From Spirulinaceae cyanobacterium SM2_1_0 (GTDB taxonomy: Bacteria > Cyanobacteriota > Cyanobacteriia > Cyanobacteriales > Spirulinaceae), in assembly GCA_012031265.1 (NCBI GenBank), contig JAAUTY010000010.1:1-64000 (forward strand): a stretch of 64,000 nt of DNA. The letters run 5' to 3'. Shown here in pieces: positions 45,054-54,461 of this stretch. The position numbers were made by a program, and so were the translations under genes. The notes beneath the pieces are model-generated. The model had not been told where the DNA came from. It saw only the letters and a list, made by a program, of their open reading frames with translations, and ran no database searches. Each line of letters opens with the position of its first letter. The stretch's first letter is position 1.

Positions 45054-46178
45054 TTAGTAAAGCTCGAATTTTAAAAAGCGACAAGGCAGTGAGCCGTTGT
45101 AGACCTCAAATCGTCGTGAGGCGCGTAGACCCACCTGTTTGCTCAGCTCCGGGCTGCCGCTGAGAATGTAAGCCGTCCAACCTTGGAAACGCTGCTTGAA
45201 AATGTCCCCCAAGCGTCGATAAAAAGGGATCAAGGCTTCAACTTCCCCCAAGCGCTTGCCATAAGGCGGATTGCAAATCAAAATCCCTTGGTCGGCTGGT
45301 GCCGTCAAGTCTTCGAGGTCGCCGATGGTGAATGAGAGGCGATCGCCCACGCCACACCGCTCAGCATTGGCCTGCGCCTGGGCAAGCACGGCGGCATCGT
45401 GATCGCGCCCCCAGATCGGGGCGGGCAGGTCTGACAACTCCTGCTGTACCGCCTCCTGTTGCAGCCGTTGCCACAGCTCAGCATCGAAGTCCGGCCAATA
45501 CTCGAAGGCAAACTCGGCGCGCAGCATTCCGGGGGCGATGCGGAGCGATCGCAGCGCTGCCTCTAATGGCACTGTTCCCGAACCGCAGAGTGGATCGAGG
45601 AGCGGGATCTCCGGCTGCCATTCCGCCAGGACGAGCAAGGCAGCCGCGAGGGATTCTTTGAGCGGCGCGGGGCCGACGGCGGGGCGATAACCGCGTCGGT
45701 GCAGGCTGGTGCCGGAGCTGTCGCGGCTGAGCGTGGCGCGATCGCCATAGATGTGCAGATTCAGCCACAGATCCGGGCGCTCAGCATCTACACTCGAACG
45801 TTTGCCAAAGCGATCGCGCTGCTGATCCACCACAGCATTTTTGACTTGCAGCGCCGTGAAGTGGCTATGGTTCAGGGCGCGATTGCTACCCGTCGCGCGT
45901 ACCGCCAGCGTTTGGTCAGGAGTCAAGTAGTCGGCCCAATCCACCGCTTGCACCCCGCGATACAACGCCGCCGCATCCCGACAGGGAAACTCGGCAAGGG
46001 GTTCCAAAACCCGGAATAGCGTCCGTCCCCAGAGATTGACCCGATAGAGCAACTGGCGATCGCCCTGAAAACTCACCCCCGCAAATCCCGGCTCGACACT
46101 CTGACCGCCGAGGTCGCGGATTTCCTGGGCGGCAATCGGTTCCAAGCCGCGCGCTACGGTGGCGAAATATTGCCTCAT
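45054..46178 (-). CDS. THUMP-domain 23S rRNA methyltransferase (RlmL/YpsC-like)
   Basis: 374 residues. The N-terminus (about 1-155) has the ferredoxin-like start RQYFATVARGLEPIAAQEI and a THUMP domain. The methyltransferase domain has the SAM site LLDPLCGSGTVPLEAALRS (about 190-210) and the catalytic NPPYG motif in GILICNPPYGKRLG (about 300), typical of N2-guanine or N6-adenine rRNA methylation. It matches the RlmL N-terminal half (m2G2445) and the Bacillus YpsC type. Its ATG overlaps the TGA of the upstream methyltransferase gene by four bases, indicating translational coupling. Confidence 0.9.
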   Translation of the reverse strand: MRQYFATVARGLEPIAAQEIRDLGGQSVEPGFAGVSFQGDRQLLYRVNLWGRTLFRVLEPLAEFPCRDAAALYRGVQAVDWADYLTPDQTLAVRATGSNRALNHSHFTALQVKNAVVDQQRDRFGKRSSVDAERPDLWLNLHIYGDRATLSRDSSGTSLHRRGYRPAVGPAPLKESLAAALLVLAEWQPEIPLLDPLCGSGTVPLEAALRSLRIAPGMLRAEFAFEYWPDFDAELWQRLQQEAVQQELSDLPAPIWGRDHDAAVLAQAQANAERCGVGDRLSFTIGDLEDLTAPADQGILICNPPYGKRLGEVEALIPFYRRLGDIFKQRFQGWTAYILSGSPELSKQVGLRASRRFEVYNGSLPCRFLKFELY

Positions 46179-46855
46179 GCTCTGTATACCCGCAACATCT
46201 GATTGCCGCCCCGCTGAAACTCATAGGGGACGGGGCAAATCTGAACCGCGTAACCCTGGGTTCGGAGATTAACCATAACGGGTTCGAGATGTGGCGAGCG
46301 GCAGCCGCTGAAGTTTTCCAGCAGCGGAAACACTCTGACCTCGCGGGCGATACGTGCCAGCTCGCGGAGTGCGGCCTGGTGAAAGGCGGTCGAGAATGGC
46401 TCCGAGTAAGTGAAGAGCAGATGCGAGCACAGTGCTAGCTCGAATTGGCCGGCGGCAAACGGCAAGCGCGGCAAGCTGGCCACGACATAGCGACCAGCCG
46501 CTTTGCCGACTGGGAAATCAGCCAGGAAAAGATCAAGGGTTGCCAGCCGCGCTTGCCCCAGAGCTTCTGGAGTCGCCCACTGGTTCCAGACGAAGCGATC
46601 GCCGTGCTGCCGTAAACCATCCAGAATCGTCTCGTAGGTCGCCTCAACACGACGGGTAATTTCCGCCGCACTGAATTGGTAGAGGGGATCGCACGCAAGC
46701 ACCCGTCCGCCTTGGGCCGTATGCTCAGCCGTGAAGCTTGCCGGGCCGCCGCCACAGTCGAGAATCTCCCCGTGCAAATCGGCGTCACGGAGGTCAAACA
46801 TTGCGCGGTATTCTGCGAGCGATCGCCCCCAAGGAACGACAGCTTCTAGTTTCAT
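46175..46855 (-). CDS. Class I SAM-dependent methyltransferase
   Basis: 226 residues. Motif I is GEILDCGGGPASFTAEH (about residue 34), followed by VLACDPLYQFSA (acidic residue of motif II), then LPFAAGQFELALCSHLLFTY and a C-terminal beta-rich end. The family is the general class I methyltransferase fold; the substrate is unknown. It is the first gene of a coupled pair with the RlmL-like rRNA methyltransferase, so an RNA-related substrate is possible but not supported by a specific motif. The start at 46855 (MKLEAVVPWG) was chosen because upstream residues are unlike the family. Confidence 0.85.
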   Translation of the reverse strand: MKLEAVVPWGRSLAEYRAMFDLRDADLHGEILDCGGGPASFTAEHTAQGGRVLACDPLYQFSAAEITRRVEATYETILDGLRQHGDRFVWNQWATPEALGQARLATLDLFLADFPVGKAAGRYVVASLPRLPFAAGQFELALCSHLLFTYSEPFSTAFHQAALRELARIAREVRVFPLLENFSGCRSPHLEPVMVNLRTQGYAVQICPVPYEFQRGGNQMLRVYRA

Positions 46856-47213
46856 GGTGCATTCCATTGACAACCAAAGTTTACGTCACCCCTCCCCATC
46901 CTGCGCTTGCAGTCACCTCAATTTAACTGATGGCTCATTTTCGTCAGTTGACCCCGCAACTTCTTGGCATTGTTTTTTGGCTGACATGATTACATGGGCT
47001 GGGTCTTCTATGACCCACCTCGAGCAACCAGGACAATGATGGCGAGATCGCGGGACTGATTGCTTGTCAAACCGGAGTAAAACAGGGACTTGAAATTCAG
47101 CTCTCCTGCGCCCATTTTGGGAGTAGTAGTTGCGGGATGCGGGGGCATTGGCCGCGAAACTTGTGCCGCCGGGTACTCGGGAACGCCATAGAGACGCTCG
47201 CTCCAATTGACCC
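46856..47213. other. Gap between pyrR and the methyltransferase pair
   Basis: These 358 bases contain a 69-codon minus-strand frame (TTG at 47217 down to 47008) overlapping the pyrR stop by four bases, and an inverted repeat TGGGTC/GACCCA (47000-47017). The frame has no ATG and no recognisable family, so I do not call it a gene. Confidence 0.35.
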
Positions 47214-47756
47214 TCAACTCGGAATCCGAATTAACTCGACAGCATCGCGACCATCGTGACTGTGGAGATAGACCTTCACCTGCTCCTCTGCCGCTGTGGG
47301 CAAATATTTGCCGGTAAAGTCCGGATGGATCGGCAGTTGGCGATGACCTCGATCGACGAGGACGGCTAGGTAAATCGTCGCCGGGCGACCATATTCTGTT
47401 ACAGCACTGAGAGCGGCACGGACGGTACGCCCCTTAAAAATCACGTCATCCACCAAGACGACACAGCGATGGGTCAAATCGAGCGGAATCTCGGTGCGGG
47501 CGGGCGTCCGCATCCCTACCTGGTCGAGGTCGTCGCGATAGAAGGTAATATCTAGCGCACCGACCGGGACGTGAATCCCCTCTAGGCTCTCGATCTGAGC
47601 GGCGAGGGAGGCGGCCAGCGGGACGCCGCGTGTGTAGATGCCGACCAAGACCAACTGCTGAAGATCGCTGACTTTCTCGACGATCTCAGAGGCGAGTCGG
47701 GTGATGGTGCGGCGAATCTCGTCCGCGGTGAGGATTTCGACAATCGGCGCAGGCAT
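47214..47756 (-). CDS. pyrR: PyrR-type uracil phosphoribosyltransferase/regulator
   Basis: 180 residues. The PRPP-binding motif is [14 protein letters not shown] (about 98-111), with [12 protein letters not shown] before it and the PyrR-type middle [16 protein letters not shown]. In Bacillus PyrR is both a weak uracil phosphoribosyltransferase and an RNA-binding attenuator of pyr genes. No pyr genes or attenuator are next to it here, so a salvage role is equally possible. ATG 47756 directly precedes the fold ([20 protein letters not shown]). Confidence 0.92.
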   Translation of the reverse strand: MPAPIVEILTADEIRRTITRLASEIVEKVSDLQQLVLVGIYTRGVPLAASLAAQIESLEGIHVPVGALDITFYRDDLDQVGMRTPARTEIPLDLTHRCVVLVDDVIFKGRTVRAALSAVTEYGRPATIYLAVLVDRGHRQLPIHPDFTGKYLPTAAEEQVKVYLHSHDGRDAVELIRIPS

Positions 47757-47780
47757 GGGCGATCGCGCGTCGCGACAAGG

Positions 47781-47813
47781 AAAACAAAAATCCCCGGCAT
47801 TCACAACCGGGGA
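47781..47813 (-). terminator. Minus-strand intrinsic terminator
   Basis: On the minus strand TCCCCGG, a nine-base loop, CCGGGGA and then TTTTTGTTTT. It ends the peptidoglycan-binding protein gene and separates it from pyrR. Confidence 0.88.
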
Positions 47814-47881
47814 GTGCGGCTTGACAGGGCTATGCCGCGCTCGCCGACAGAAATCTGGCGAATAGGCTGTCTGCCAGCCGC

Positions 47882-48829
47882 CTAGCGTGGGGTGATGAAG
47901 CCGCGCGAAACATATTCACCGGGGCCGATCTGCGCCCAGAACTGATTAGGCAGAGCGCTCACACTCACCGTCGTCCCACCGCTCAAGCGACCAACCACAG
48001 GGAAGCGCGTTCCCGGCCCGCTGCGGACGTTGAGCGCACTGATGCCGCTGTTGACGCGATAGAGACCGATGCTGTTGGCCACCGGCAGCGACGCCGCCGC
48101 AACCTGCACAGGACCGCCGGTCGCAGGAACCGGAGTCGAAGCAGTCATCGGCTCCGAAGACTCCAGCGCCGCCATCGTTCTCGGCCCAACGATGCCATCG
48201 ACCACGAGACCGGCATCGCGCTGAAAGGCATTCACGGCTTGCAATGTCTGTTGCTCAAAACGACCGCGATTGCTGCCGTCAGCGCCATAGCTGATCGTGT
48301 AGCCGCGATTGCGGAGCATGGTTTGCACCGTGGCGACGCGATCGCCGGTGGAACCGACGCGCAGATTACCGGTGCTCTGGGGTAAGGTTGTCGCCGGTAG
48401 GGTCGTGACCGGCTTCGAGCCGCCGGTGCCGCTGAGCACCGCCATTGTTTTCGGCCCAACAATGCCATCAACTGGCAGACCATGCTTAGCCTGAAAATCA
48501 CGCACCGCCGCCTCAGTCTGCGGCCCAAAGACACCGCGACCACCGCCATCCGCTCCGTAGCGGATCGCGTAGCCGTTATTGCGAAGCATGGTCTGGACTT
48601 CGGCAACTGCCTCACCCCGCATCCCCTGGGTCAGCATCTGAGCCGCCGCCGGGCTGGCGACGCTCAAAATGCTCAGCAGCAGCGCTGTGGAAATCAGGCT
48701 GAGCCAAGTGAAGCTCGCGAGATTACGCCAGCGTCCGTGTCGGAACAGTTGTAGCTCAGACAGGTCGTATTCAATGCCCTCAGCCTCTTCGCGAGCGGCA
48801 TATCCCTGGATATAGGCAAGCGCGTCCAC
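47882..48829 (-). CDS. Membrane-anchored protein with two peptidoglycan-binding domains and SH3
   Basis: 315 residues. A cytoplasmic N-terminus (about 1-38) leads to a membrane helix or signal anchor ([20 protein letters not shown], about 44-63). Two PG_binding_1 domains follow (about 68-132 and 152-220, each with MLRN.GY...YGADG...RGxF...T...V..FQ....[11 protein letters not shown]) and a C-terminal bacterial SH3 domain (about 255-315, [20 protein letters not shown]). The GTG start at 48829 has AAAGGAG about nine bases upstream. It probably binds murein in the periplasm. There is no catalytic domain, so it is an adaptor or scaffold. Confidence 0.9.
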   Translation of the reverse strand: MDALAYIQGYAAREEAEGIEYDLSELQLFRHGRWRNLASFTWLSLISTALLLSILSVASPAAAQMLTQGMRGEAVAEVQTMLRNNGYAIRYGADGGGRGVFGPQTEAAVRDFQAKHGLPVDGIVGPKTMAVLSGTGGSKPVTTLPATTLPQSTGNLRVGSTGDRVATVQTMLRNRGYTISYGADGSNRGRFEQQTLQAVNAFQRDAGLVVDGIVGPRTMAALESSEPMTASTPVPATGGPVQVAAASLPVANSIGLYRVNSGISALNVRSGPGTRFPVVGRLSGGTTVSVSALPNQFWAQIGPGEYVSRGFITPR

Positions 48830-48973
48830 AATAAAAATTCTCCTTTCAACAACTCAGCAAAATATTGGCCGAGTTAGGCTCCCAGCCCAGCTCACTTTGC
48901 TATTTTAGCTGCCAAAACCAGCACGGGTGATGGGTCAGCCCGCATCTTCAGCCTAGGCAGTCCGTAGAATCGC

Positions 48974-49546
48974 TTAGACTCGCGACGCGGCTCCAGGTTC
49001 CCGCGCCGCCGCCTGTTTTTGAAGCTGCTGATATTCGGCCTCGGTAAAACAGTCCCGCTCACTGACGAGGCGATCGACGAAGAGGATGCCATCAAGGTGA
49101 TCGAGTTCATGCTGGACGATACGGGCCGCGAAGCCGGTCAATTCTCGCTGTTGCGGGCAGCCGTGGCGATCGCGGTAAGCAACCGTAATCGTCTGATGCC
49201 GCCAGACGCGGCCGCGAATACCCGGCACACTCAGACAGCCTTCCCAGTCCTGCTCGCGATCGCGAGAAGTTTTGACCAGGCGTGGGTTAAATAGGAGCGT
49301 CGGCGGTAGCAGCGGGGCGTGCGGATAGCGAGCATTGGGGCGCGAGGCGATCGCGATCACTCGCAAAGGCACACCAATTTGCGGAGCCGCCAGGCCGACA
49401 CCATCGGCGGCGCGTGTGACGGCGAGCAATTGGTCACCGAGGGCTTGGAGGGCGCGATCGCCCGCGAGATTTTCGACCGCAACCGCTGATGAACACTGGC
49501 GTAGAACCGGCTGGCCGAGCTGAGCAATCTTGAGGAAATTCTGCAT
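48974..49546 (-). CDS. def: Peptide deformylase
   Basis: 190 residues. All three motifs are intact: GVGLAAPQIG (motif 1), EGCLSVPG (motif 2, metal Cys) and QHELDHLDGILF (motif 3, metal His and catalytic Glu). It removes the formyl group from nascent proteins. The C-terminal tail (QQLQKQAAAREPGAASRV) is slightly long. It is followed on the same strand by the peptidoglycan-binding protein gene 144 bases away and is divergent from dnaA. Confidence 0.96.
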   Translation of the reverse strand: MQNFLKIAQLGQPVLRQCSSAVAVENLAGDRALQALGDQLLAVTRAADGVGLAAPQIGVPLRVIAIASRPNARYPHAPLLPPTLLFNPRLVKTSRDREQDWEGCLSVPGIRGRVWRHQTITVAYRDRHGCPQQRELTGFAARIVQHELDHLDGILFVDRLVSERDCFTEAEYQQLQKQAAAREPGAASRV

Positions 49547-49801
49547 GGTGACCCGGAATCGCGAAAACTTAGTATCATTTTAAGTCCGAGGCACGCGATG
49601 AAATCGGACTTCCCCATTCCACAATCTTTTCCTAAATCGAGCTATTCTAAACAAACCACGAATCGCGGCTGTTCGTCGCCGCCGCCAGTCGCTCAATCTT
49701 CCGAGTACGGCTGCCCCCCGGGCGCGAGTGAGCGATTCAGCCATGGTGAGAAAAACGCCGGGCGATCACGTTGCCAGACCGCGCCCAATAAAATTGGCGA
49801 C

Positions 49802-49864
49802 ACACTACATCTAGTGTTAAAATCAAATCCCTAGCGGCGGGTCTGCACTATATAGGGCAGACCC
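49802..49864. promoter_or_regulatory. Paired palindromes upstream of dnaA
   Basis: A 16-bp palindrome ACACTACATCTAGTGT (49802-49817) lies 82 bases before the dnaA start codon. A second inverted repeat, GGGTCTGC/GCAGACCC (49839-49864), encloses CACTATATA. The first fits the NrdR-box pattern (ACAC-WATATATW-GTGT) at 14 of 16 positions. The second matches about 10 of 16, starting 43 bp (about four helical turns) further on. Confidence 0.5.
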
Positions 49865-49898
49865 TCAGATTACTTAGACTCTTATAGCCATTAGCTCT

Positions 49899-51272
49899 AT
49901 GTCAGCTTCGATGACTACGAACATGTCTCCCGACGCACTCTGGAACCAAGTTCTCGAGCGGCTCGAGCGACAACTGACGCGCCCGACGTTTGAAACTTGG
50001 ATCAAGACAGCGACGGCCCGCGAGCTGACAGACGCTTATCTGATCATTTGTGCGCCCAATCCGTTTGCCTGTAGTTGGCTACAGAAGCACTACCTACAAA
50101 CGATTCAGGCCGTGGTCACCGAGATCCTTGGCCAGCCGCTAGAGATTCAAGTCGTCTCCGCTCAGGGCGAAAGCGTCAACGGTCACATGAGTGCCGCCGC
50201 CAGTCGCGAGGAGCGCCGCCAAGCAGAGCGCCAATTCTCGGCTCCAGAATTCAACTCCAAATACGTCTTCTCACGCTTCGTCGTCGGCGCGAACAATCGC
50301 ATGGCGCACGCGGCCGCACTCGCCGTCGCGGAGGCCCCCGGCCGCGAGTTCAACCCTCTCTTCCTCTGTGGTGGCGTCGGCTTGGGCAAAACGCACCTGA
50401 TGCAAGCCATCGGTCACTATCGCCTCGAAATCGACCGCAATTCCAATGTCTTCTACGTCTCGACCGAGAAGTTTACTAACGATCTGATCGCCGCGATTCG
50501 CCAGGACAGCATGGAGCATTTCCGCGAGCACTATCGCGCCGCTGACGTGCTGTTAGTCGATGACCTGCAATTCATCGAAGGCAAAGAGTACACGCAGGAA
50601 GAATTTTTCTACACCTTCAATACTCTCCACGAAGCGGGGAAGCAGGTCGTGCTGGCAGCCGACCGCCCTCCCAACCAGATTCCGCGCCTACAAGATCGCC
50701 TCTGCTCGCGATTTTCGATGGGCTTGATTGCCGACATCCAAACGCCTGACCTTGAAACCCGGATGGCAATTCTGGAGAAAAAAGCCGAGTATGAGAATAT
50801 CCAAATGCCGCGCGAGGTAATTGAGTACATCGCGACCCACTACACTTCCAACATTCGGGAACTGGAGGGCGCACTGATTCGCGCGGTGGCCTACGTCTCG
50901 ATCTCCGGCTTGACGATGACGGTAGCGAATATCTCACCGGTGCTCGGTCCGTCCAACCAGAAAGTAGAAGCCACACCCGAGGCAATTGTGCAGGCAGTTT
51001 CGGATACCTTGGGCGTGCCGATCACCGACCTCAAAGGCAGCTCGCGCCGCCGCGAAATTAGCTGGGCGCGCCAGATCGCCATGTACCTGATGCGCCAACA
51101 CACCGACCTCAGCCTGCCGCGTATCGGCGAAGAATTTGGCGGCAAGGATCACACAACAGTCATGTACAGTTGCGACAAAATCGCCCAATTGCAAAAGAAA
51201 GATGCCAAGCTCAGCCAAATGTTGCTGCAACTGAGCGATCGCATCAACACCATTTCCAGCCACTCGGCCTAG
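49899..51272 (+). CDS. dnaA: Chromosomal replication initiator DnaA
   Basis: 457 residues. Domain I (about 1-85, [20 protein letters not shown]) is followed by a short linker and the AAA+ domain III (about 120-335), with Walker [20 protein letters not shown] and Walker [14 protein letters not shown]. Domain IV is the DNA-binding helix-turn-helix with the DnaA signature [15 protein letters not shown]. The protein is complete. Its TAG stop codon lies in the CTAG into which MITE copy E inserted, so the last residues (HSA) are unchanged by the insertion. Divergent from def. No cluster of DnaA boxes was seen nearby. Confidence 0.97.
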   Translation: MSASMTTNMSPDALWNQVLERLERQLTRPTFETWIKTATARELTDAYLIICAPNPFACSWLQKHYLQTIQAVVTEILGQPLEIQVVSAQGESVNGHMSAAASREERRQAERQFSAPEFNSKYVFSRFVVGANNRMAHAAALAVAEAPGREFNPLFLCGGVGLGKTHLMQAIGHYRLEIDRNSNVFYVSTEKFTNDLIAAIRQDSMEHFREHYRAADVLLVDDLQFIEGKEYTQEEFFYTFNTLHEAGKQVVLAADRPPNQIPRLQDRLCSRFSMGLIADIQTPDLETRMAILEKKAEYENIQMPREVIEYIATHYTSNIRELEGALIRAVAYVSISGLTMTVANISPVLGPSNQKVEATPEAIVQAVSDTLGVPITDLKGSSRRREISWARQIAMYLMRQHTDLSLPRIGEEFGGKDHTTVMYSCDKIAQLQKKDAKLSQMLLQLSDRINTISSHSA

Positions 51273-51379
51273 TACAAGGCGGCGGAAATGAGATGCCCAT
51301 TCAGGAGCCGTAGGATGCCCGTATTGTCTGCACTCATCACTCAAAACTCAGAACTCAAAATTCCGCGTAGCGGTACTAG
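51269..51379 (+). repeat. MITE-like element copy E (at dnaA stop)
   Basis: A 111-bp element almost identical to copies B and C, bounded by CTAGTAC and GTACTAG. The left CTAG supplies the TAG stop codon of dnaA (51270-51272). Confidence 0.95.
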
Positions 51380-51475
51380 TAAGCCCTTGGGTTGCGGACA
51401 AACTCCCCAGAATTCCCGCCTCGTCGGCATTCAAAACTCAGAATTCAACACTCAGAACTCCGCATCGCGGCCCTA
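51380..51475 (+). repeat. Decayed relative of the MITE core
   Basis: Next to copy E, CATTCAAAACTCAGAATTCA and then ACTCAGAACTCCGCATCGCGG resemble the right half of the element (ACTCAGAACTCAAAATTCCGCGTAGCGG). The CTAGTAC ends are missing. It may be an older copy or a variant of the same family. Confidence 0.5.
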
Positions 51476-51931
51476 AGCCCCCGCCGTCGCACCCGTTTGC
51501 AAATTCTGGACATACTCGCGGAATCGTTCGAGATCAGCCTGGATCGTCGCCTCGACGGCGCGACCTAGAAAGAGGCTATCCATAATCTTGCCCAAAATCC
51601 CCGGCATGGCATAGGACACCGATAGCCTAACGATGCTGCTGCCGTGGCGATCGTAGAAGCGCACTGCCCCTTGATTGGGCAGACCATCGACCGACTCCCA
51701 CTGAATAATCTGGTGCGGCACGATGCGATAGACCCGTGAGAGCCAGCTAAACTCAAGCCCGCCGGTATCCAACTTCCAGCGCGACAGATCGGGGTTGTCT
51801 TCCAACACCTTGACCGACTCGATCCACTTCATCCAGCGCGGCATCTGTTCGAGGTCTGACCAGAGATTCCAGACCAGATCGATCGGGGCATCAACTTCAA
51901 TTTGGACGCTGTGTTCGAGCCAATTAGACAT
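51473..51931 (-). CDS. SRPBCC/cyclase-dehydrase-like protein adjacent to zds
   Basis: 152 residues with a START/SRPBCC (polyketide cyclase/dehydrase-like) fold: VQIEVDAPIDLVWNLWSDLE, MPRWMKWIESVKVLED, then IVRLSVSYAMPGILGKIMDS. It lies 99 bases downstream of zds on the same strand. The same order, zeta-carotene desaturase then SRPBCC protein, is known in Synechocystis (slr0940-slr0941). A role in carotenoid handling or desaturase function is therefore suggested by context, but no activity is proven. The start at 51931 (MSNWLEHSVQ) is at the fold boundary. Confidence 0.88.
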   Translation of the reverse strand: MSNWLEHSVQIEVDAPIDLVWNLWSDLEQMPRWMKWIESVKVLEDNPDLSRWKLDTGGLEFSWLSRVYRIVPHQIIQWESVDGLPNQGAVRFYDRHGSSIVRLSVSYAMPGILGKIMDSLFLGRAVEATIQADLERFREYVQNLQTGATAGA

Positions 51932-52030
51932 GAGTGAGAACTGCGGATTTGAGAATGAGTGAGAAGGCAAGCTGTTGCTCAGGCAGTCAGCAGTAGCGCG
52001 GATTTTACCCTCGGCGATCGCGTACCAAGC

Positions 52031-53467
52031 TTAAGCCTTCAGCGTGTCTAGAATCGCCTGTGCCGCCCGCCGTCCAGAGATCGTCGCCCCTTCCATGCTG
52101 TCGATGTAGTCCTGCTGCGTATAGCTCCCGGCTAGGAAAAAGTTGCTTAGCGGCGTGCGCTGGTCAGGACGATAACGATCCATGCCTGGAGCCTCGCGGT
52201 AGAGCGACTGGGCGAGCTTGACGACGCTGTACCAGGTCATCTCCAGGTCGCGGGCCGAGGGAAATAGCTCGCGCACTTGGGCGAGGACATGGTGAGCAAT
52301 TTCCTCATTACTCTGCTTGATGAACGGGTCGCCGGGAGTCAGCACCAGTTGCAGCAACGAGCCTTCACCCTCGCGGTAGTAGTCGTTGGGGCTAGTCAGT
52401 GCTAAGTCGGCAAAACAGGAGAAGTCGGCATCGGGGGTATAGAGCAGATTGTCGAGACCGGTTGCCTGTTCGAGTTGCTGGCGTTGTTGGGCGTCGTGCA
52501 GTTCCGTCACCCAGCCATTGAAGCGCAGTTGCACCGTCGCCACGGGAACCGCCGTGAGTTGATAGATATTGTCAAACTGCGGCCACTGTCGCCAGGCATC
52601 CGGCAGCAGGCGCTGGATGCCTGGAATATCGCAGGCGGCAACATAGGCATCAGCGGTGATGGTGTCTTCAGTCTCGCCCTGGGCGACTGTGAGACCCGTC
52701 ACTTCAGGATGCTCGCCCTCGGTGTAGTGGATGGCGCGGACACGACGACGGGTGTGGACTTGGGTGTGGCGATCGCTCAAGTACCGCAAAATCGGTTGAT
52801 GCAAATAAGCGTCCGGCGACCCCGCCAACATCCGCAGCACCGAAGCCTCGGTGCGTGCGGCGAAGAGCTGAAAAATCGTCAGCATACAGCGCGCCGAAAT
52901 ATTTTCCGTGTCGATGAAGCCGAGGGCGTAGGCGATCGGGTTCCACATCCGCTTCAGGCTGCCGTCGTTGCCACCATGCTGACGAAACCAATCGGCGAAG
53001 CTGATCGCATCCAGGTCGCGGATATTCTTCATCGCCCCCTCAAAATCAACCAAACCCCGCACAATTGGGCTGGTACCCAGGGCGAGCGAGTTCGCTAGCT
53101 TATCCACGGTGCTGAGTTGTGAAGTCGTGAAAAAGGCTTTCAGCCCGTTGAAGGGTGCGCCGGTGAGGAAGCGGAAGTCAAGTTCGCCGAGGCGGCCGCC
53201 TTCGTTCACGAAGGTGTGGACGTGCTCCTTGAGGCGGAGGTGATCGAGCGCGCCGACCTTGCCCATGAGGTCGAAGAGATTGTAGTAGCAGCCAAAGAAG
53301 ACGTGCAGCCCCATCTCCAGATGGTTGCCGTCGGGATCGATCCAGCTCCCGACCTTGCCCCCGACGAAGGGCCGCGACTCGAAGATTTCGACTTCGCAAC
53401 CGGCATCGGCTAACTCAACGGCAGTGGACAGCCCAGCCAGCCCAGCCCCAACAATCGCAACGCGCAT
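52031..53467 (-). CDS. zds: Zeta-carotene desaturase
   Basis: 478 residues. The FAD-binding site is [20 protein letters not shown], followed by [20 protein letters not shown] and [20 protein letters not shown], which mark the plant/cyanobacterial CrtQ/Zds type rather than CrtI. It converts 9,9'-di-cis-zeta-carotene to 7,9,9',7'-tetra-cis-lycopene at the thylakoid or plasma membrane, feeding CrtH (56863-58407). The C-terminal FAD motif appears near the end ([20 protein letters not shown]). Followed by the SRPBCC gene, as in other cyanobacteria. Confidence 0.96.
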   Translation of the reverse strand: MRVAIVGAGLAGLSTAVELADAGCEVEIFESRPFVGGKVGSWIDPDGNHLEMGLHVFFGCYYNLFDLMGKVGALDHLRLKEHVHTFVNEGGRLGELDFRFLTGAPFNGLKAFFTTSQLSTVDKLANSLALGTSPIVRGLVDFEGAMKNIRDLDAISFADWFRQHGGNDGSLKRMWNPIAYALGFIDTENISARCMLTIFQLFAARTEASVLRMLAGSPDAYLHQPILRYLSDRHTQVHTRRRVRAIHYTEGEHPEVTGLTVAQGETEDTITADAYVAACDIPGIQRLLPDAWRQWPQFDNIYQLTAVPVATVQLRFNGWVTELHDAQQRQQLEQATGLDNLLYTPDADFSCFADLALTSPNDYYREGEGSLLQLVLTPGDPFIKQSNEEIAHHVLAQVRELFPSARDLEMTWYSVVKLAQSLYREAPGMDRYRPDQRTPLSNFFLAGSYTQQDYIDSMEGATISGRRAAQAILDTLKA

Positions 53468-53661
53468 TCTCAGTTTCCTTTAGCATTTCTTTACATTGAA
53501 TTGTAAACGAAGCAGGGAAAGCTGGGGGAAGCGAGAGGAGCGTGGCGGAGAGGTCAGCCTGTTCCGTAGGAATGCAGATCTGCCAATCCGAGACGCTCCC
53601 GACTGCTTGCAAGTTAGGCATTCTGGAGATTGAGTCATGCGGTGTGGCGGCTCTAGCGCGT

Positions 53662-54372
53662 TCAGTCGCCAAAGCCGACGTAGGCGAAGTAGGTAGCCAT
53701 CGGCACAACAGTCGCGACCACAAGCAAGACGATCACCCAAATACCGGCGCTCTTCGAGTTCGTTTCTTCAGCGGTGGTGAAGGTGGCTTCGATGTCGAGG
53801 CTAGCAATCTTGGGTGCGCCGGGGTCGGGCTGCCCGGACAGCACGATCGCCAGGCGATCGCTCGCATCGAGAAAGGCTTGGTTGTACTTGCCATCCTCGC
53901 GAATCGGGTAGAGCAGCGTGTCCTGCGCCACACTGGTGGCAATTTCCGCCGTCAGCGCGGCCGGGATCGCCTCACCGGTGCGAATGGCGCTGCTGTTGGT
54001 CAGGGTGTCGAGCACGAGCAAGACTTGCGGGGCACTTGCTTCCGGCGTCGGGAACCAGCGGCTGAAGAGTTGGTCGGCAAAGCTGTCAATGGTTTCGCCA
54101 TAGTCGAGGCGGCGAATGGCAACGAGTCGGACTTCTGTCCCCGTGTCTTCGGCAAGCTGACTGAGTTGCCGGTTCAGTCGCCCTTCGGTGCTGCGGCTGA
54201 GCACGTCGGCATTATCCACCACTTGGGTGGCTTCGTCCGCATTCAATGCGGGCAGTTCACTTGCACTGGTTGCCCAGGCGGGCGCGGCTAGACCCAGGGC
54301 TAAAAGGATGGCGATCGCCCCAGCGACGATCCCTTGCCACCTACGCTGTTCAAACGAAGCTTGCTTCACCAT
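53662..54372 (-). CDS. psb32: Psb32/TPM domain protein
   Basis: 236 residues: a signal peptide (about 1-35, IVAGAIAILLALGLAAPAWA), a TPM domain (about 45-200, with VVDNADVLSRSTEGRLNRQL and QVLLVLDTLTNSSAIRTGEA) and one C-terminal membrane helix (IWVIVLLVVATVVPMATYFA). This matches Psb32, a thylakoid-lumen protein found to protect and speed repair of photosystem II in Synechocystis. No other photosystem II gene is adjacent. The naming depends on the overall layout (signal, TPM, tail anchor). Confidence 0.85.
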   Translation of the reverse strand: MVKQASFEQRRWQGIVAGAIAILLALGLAAPAWATSASELPALNADEATQVVDNADVLSRSTEGRLNRQLSQLAEDTGTEVRLVAIRRLDYGETIDSFADQLFSRWFPTPEASAPQVLLVLDTLTNSSAIRTGEAIPAALTAEIATSVAQDTLLYPIREDGKYNQAFLDASDRLAIVLSGQPDPGAPKIASLDIEATFTTAEETNSKSAGIWVIVLLVVATVVPMATYFAYVGFGD

Positions 54373-54461
54373 GCTCAGACTCCCTTGCGATCGCCTTAAG
54401 AAATGCAGTTACAAAACACCATTGTATAAACTGCGGCCGCCCCCGTCCCAGCCCGAGCGGG

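Noticed and set aside
47008-47217. 69-codon frame overlapping the pyrR stop
   Set aside because: TTG start only, no recognisable family, and competing open frames of similar length in the same DNA.
49547-49898. Replication origin upstream of dnaA
   Set aside because: No cluster of TTATCCACA-type boxes or A+T-rich unwinding region was seen, and dnaA is often away from the origin in cyanobacteria.
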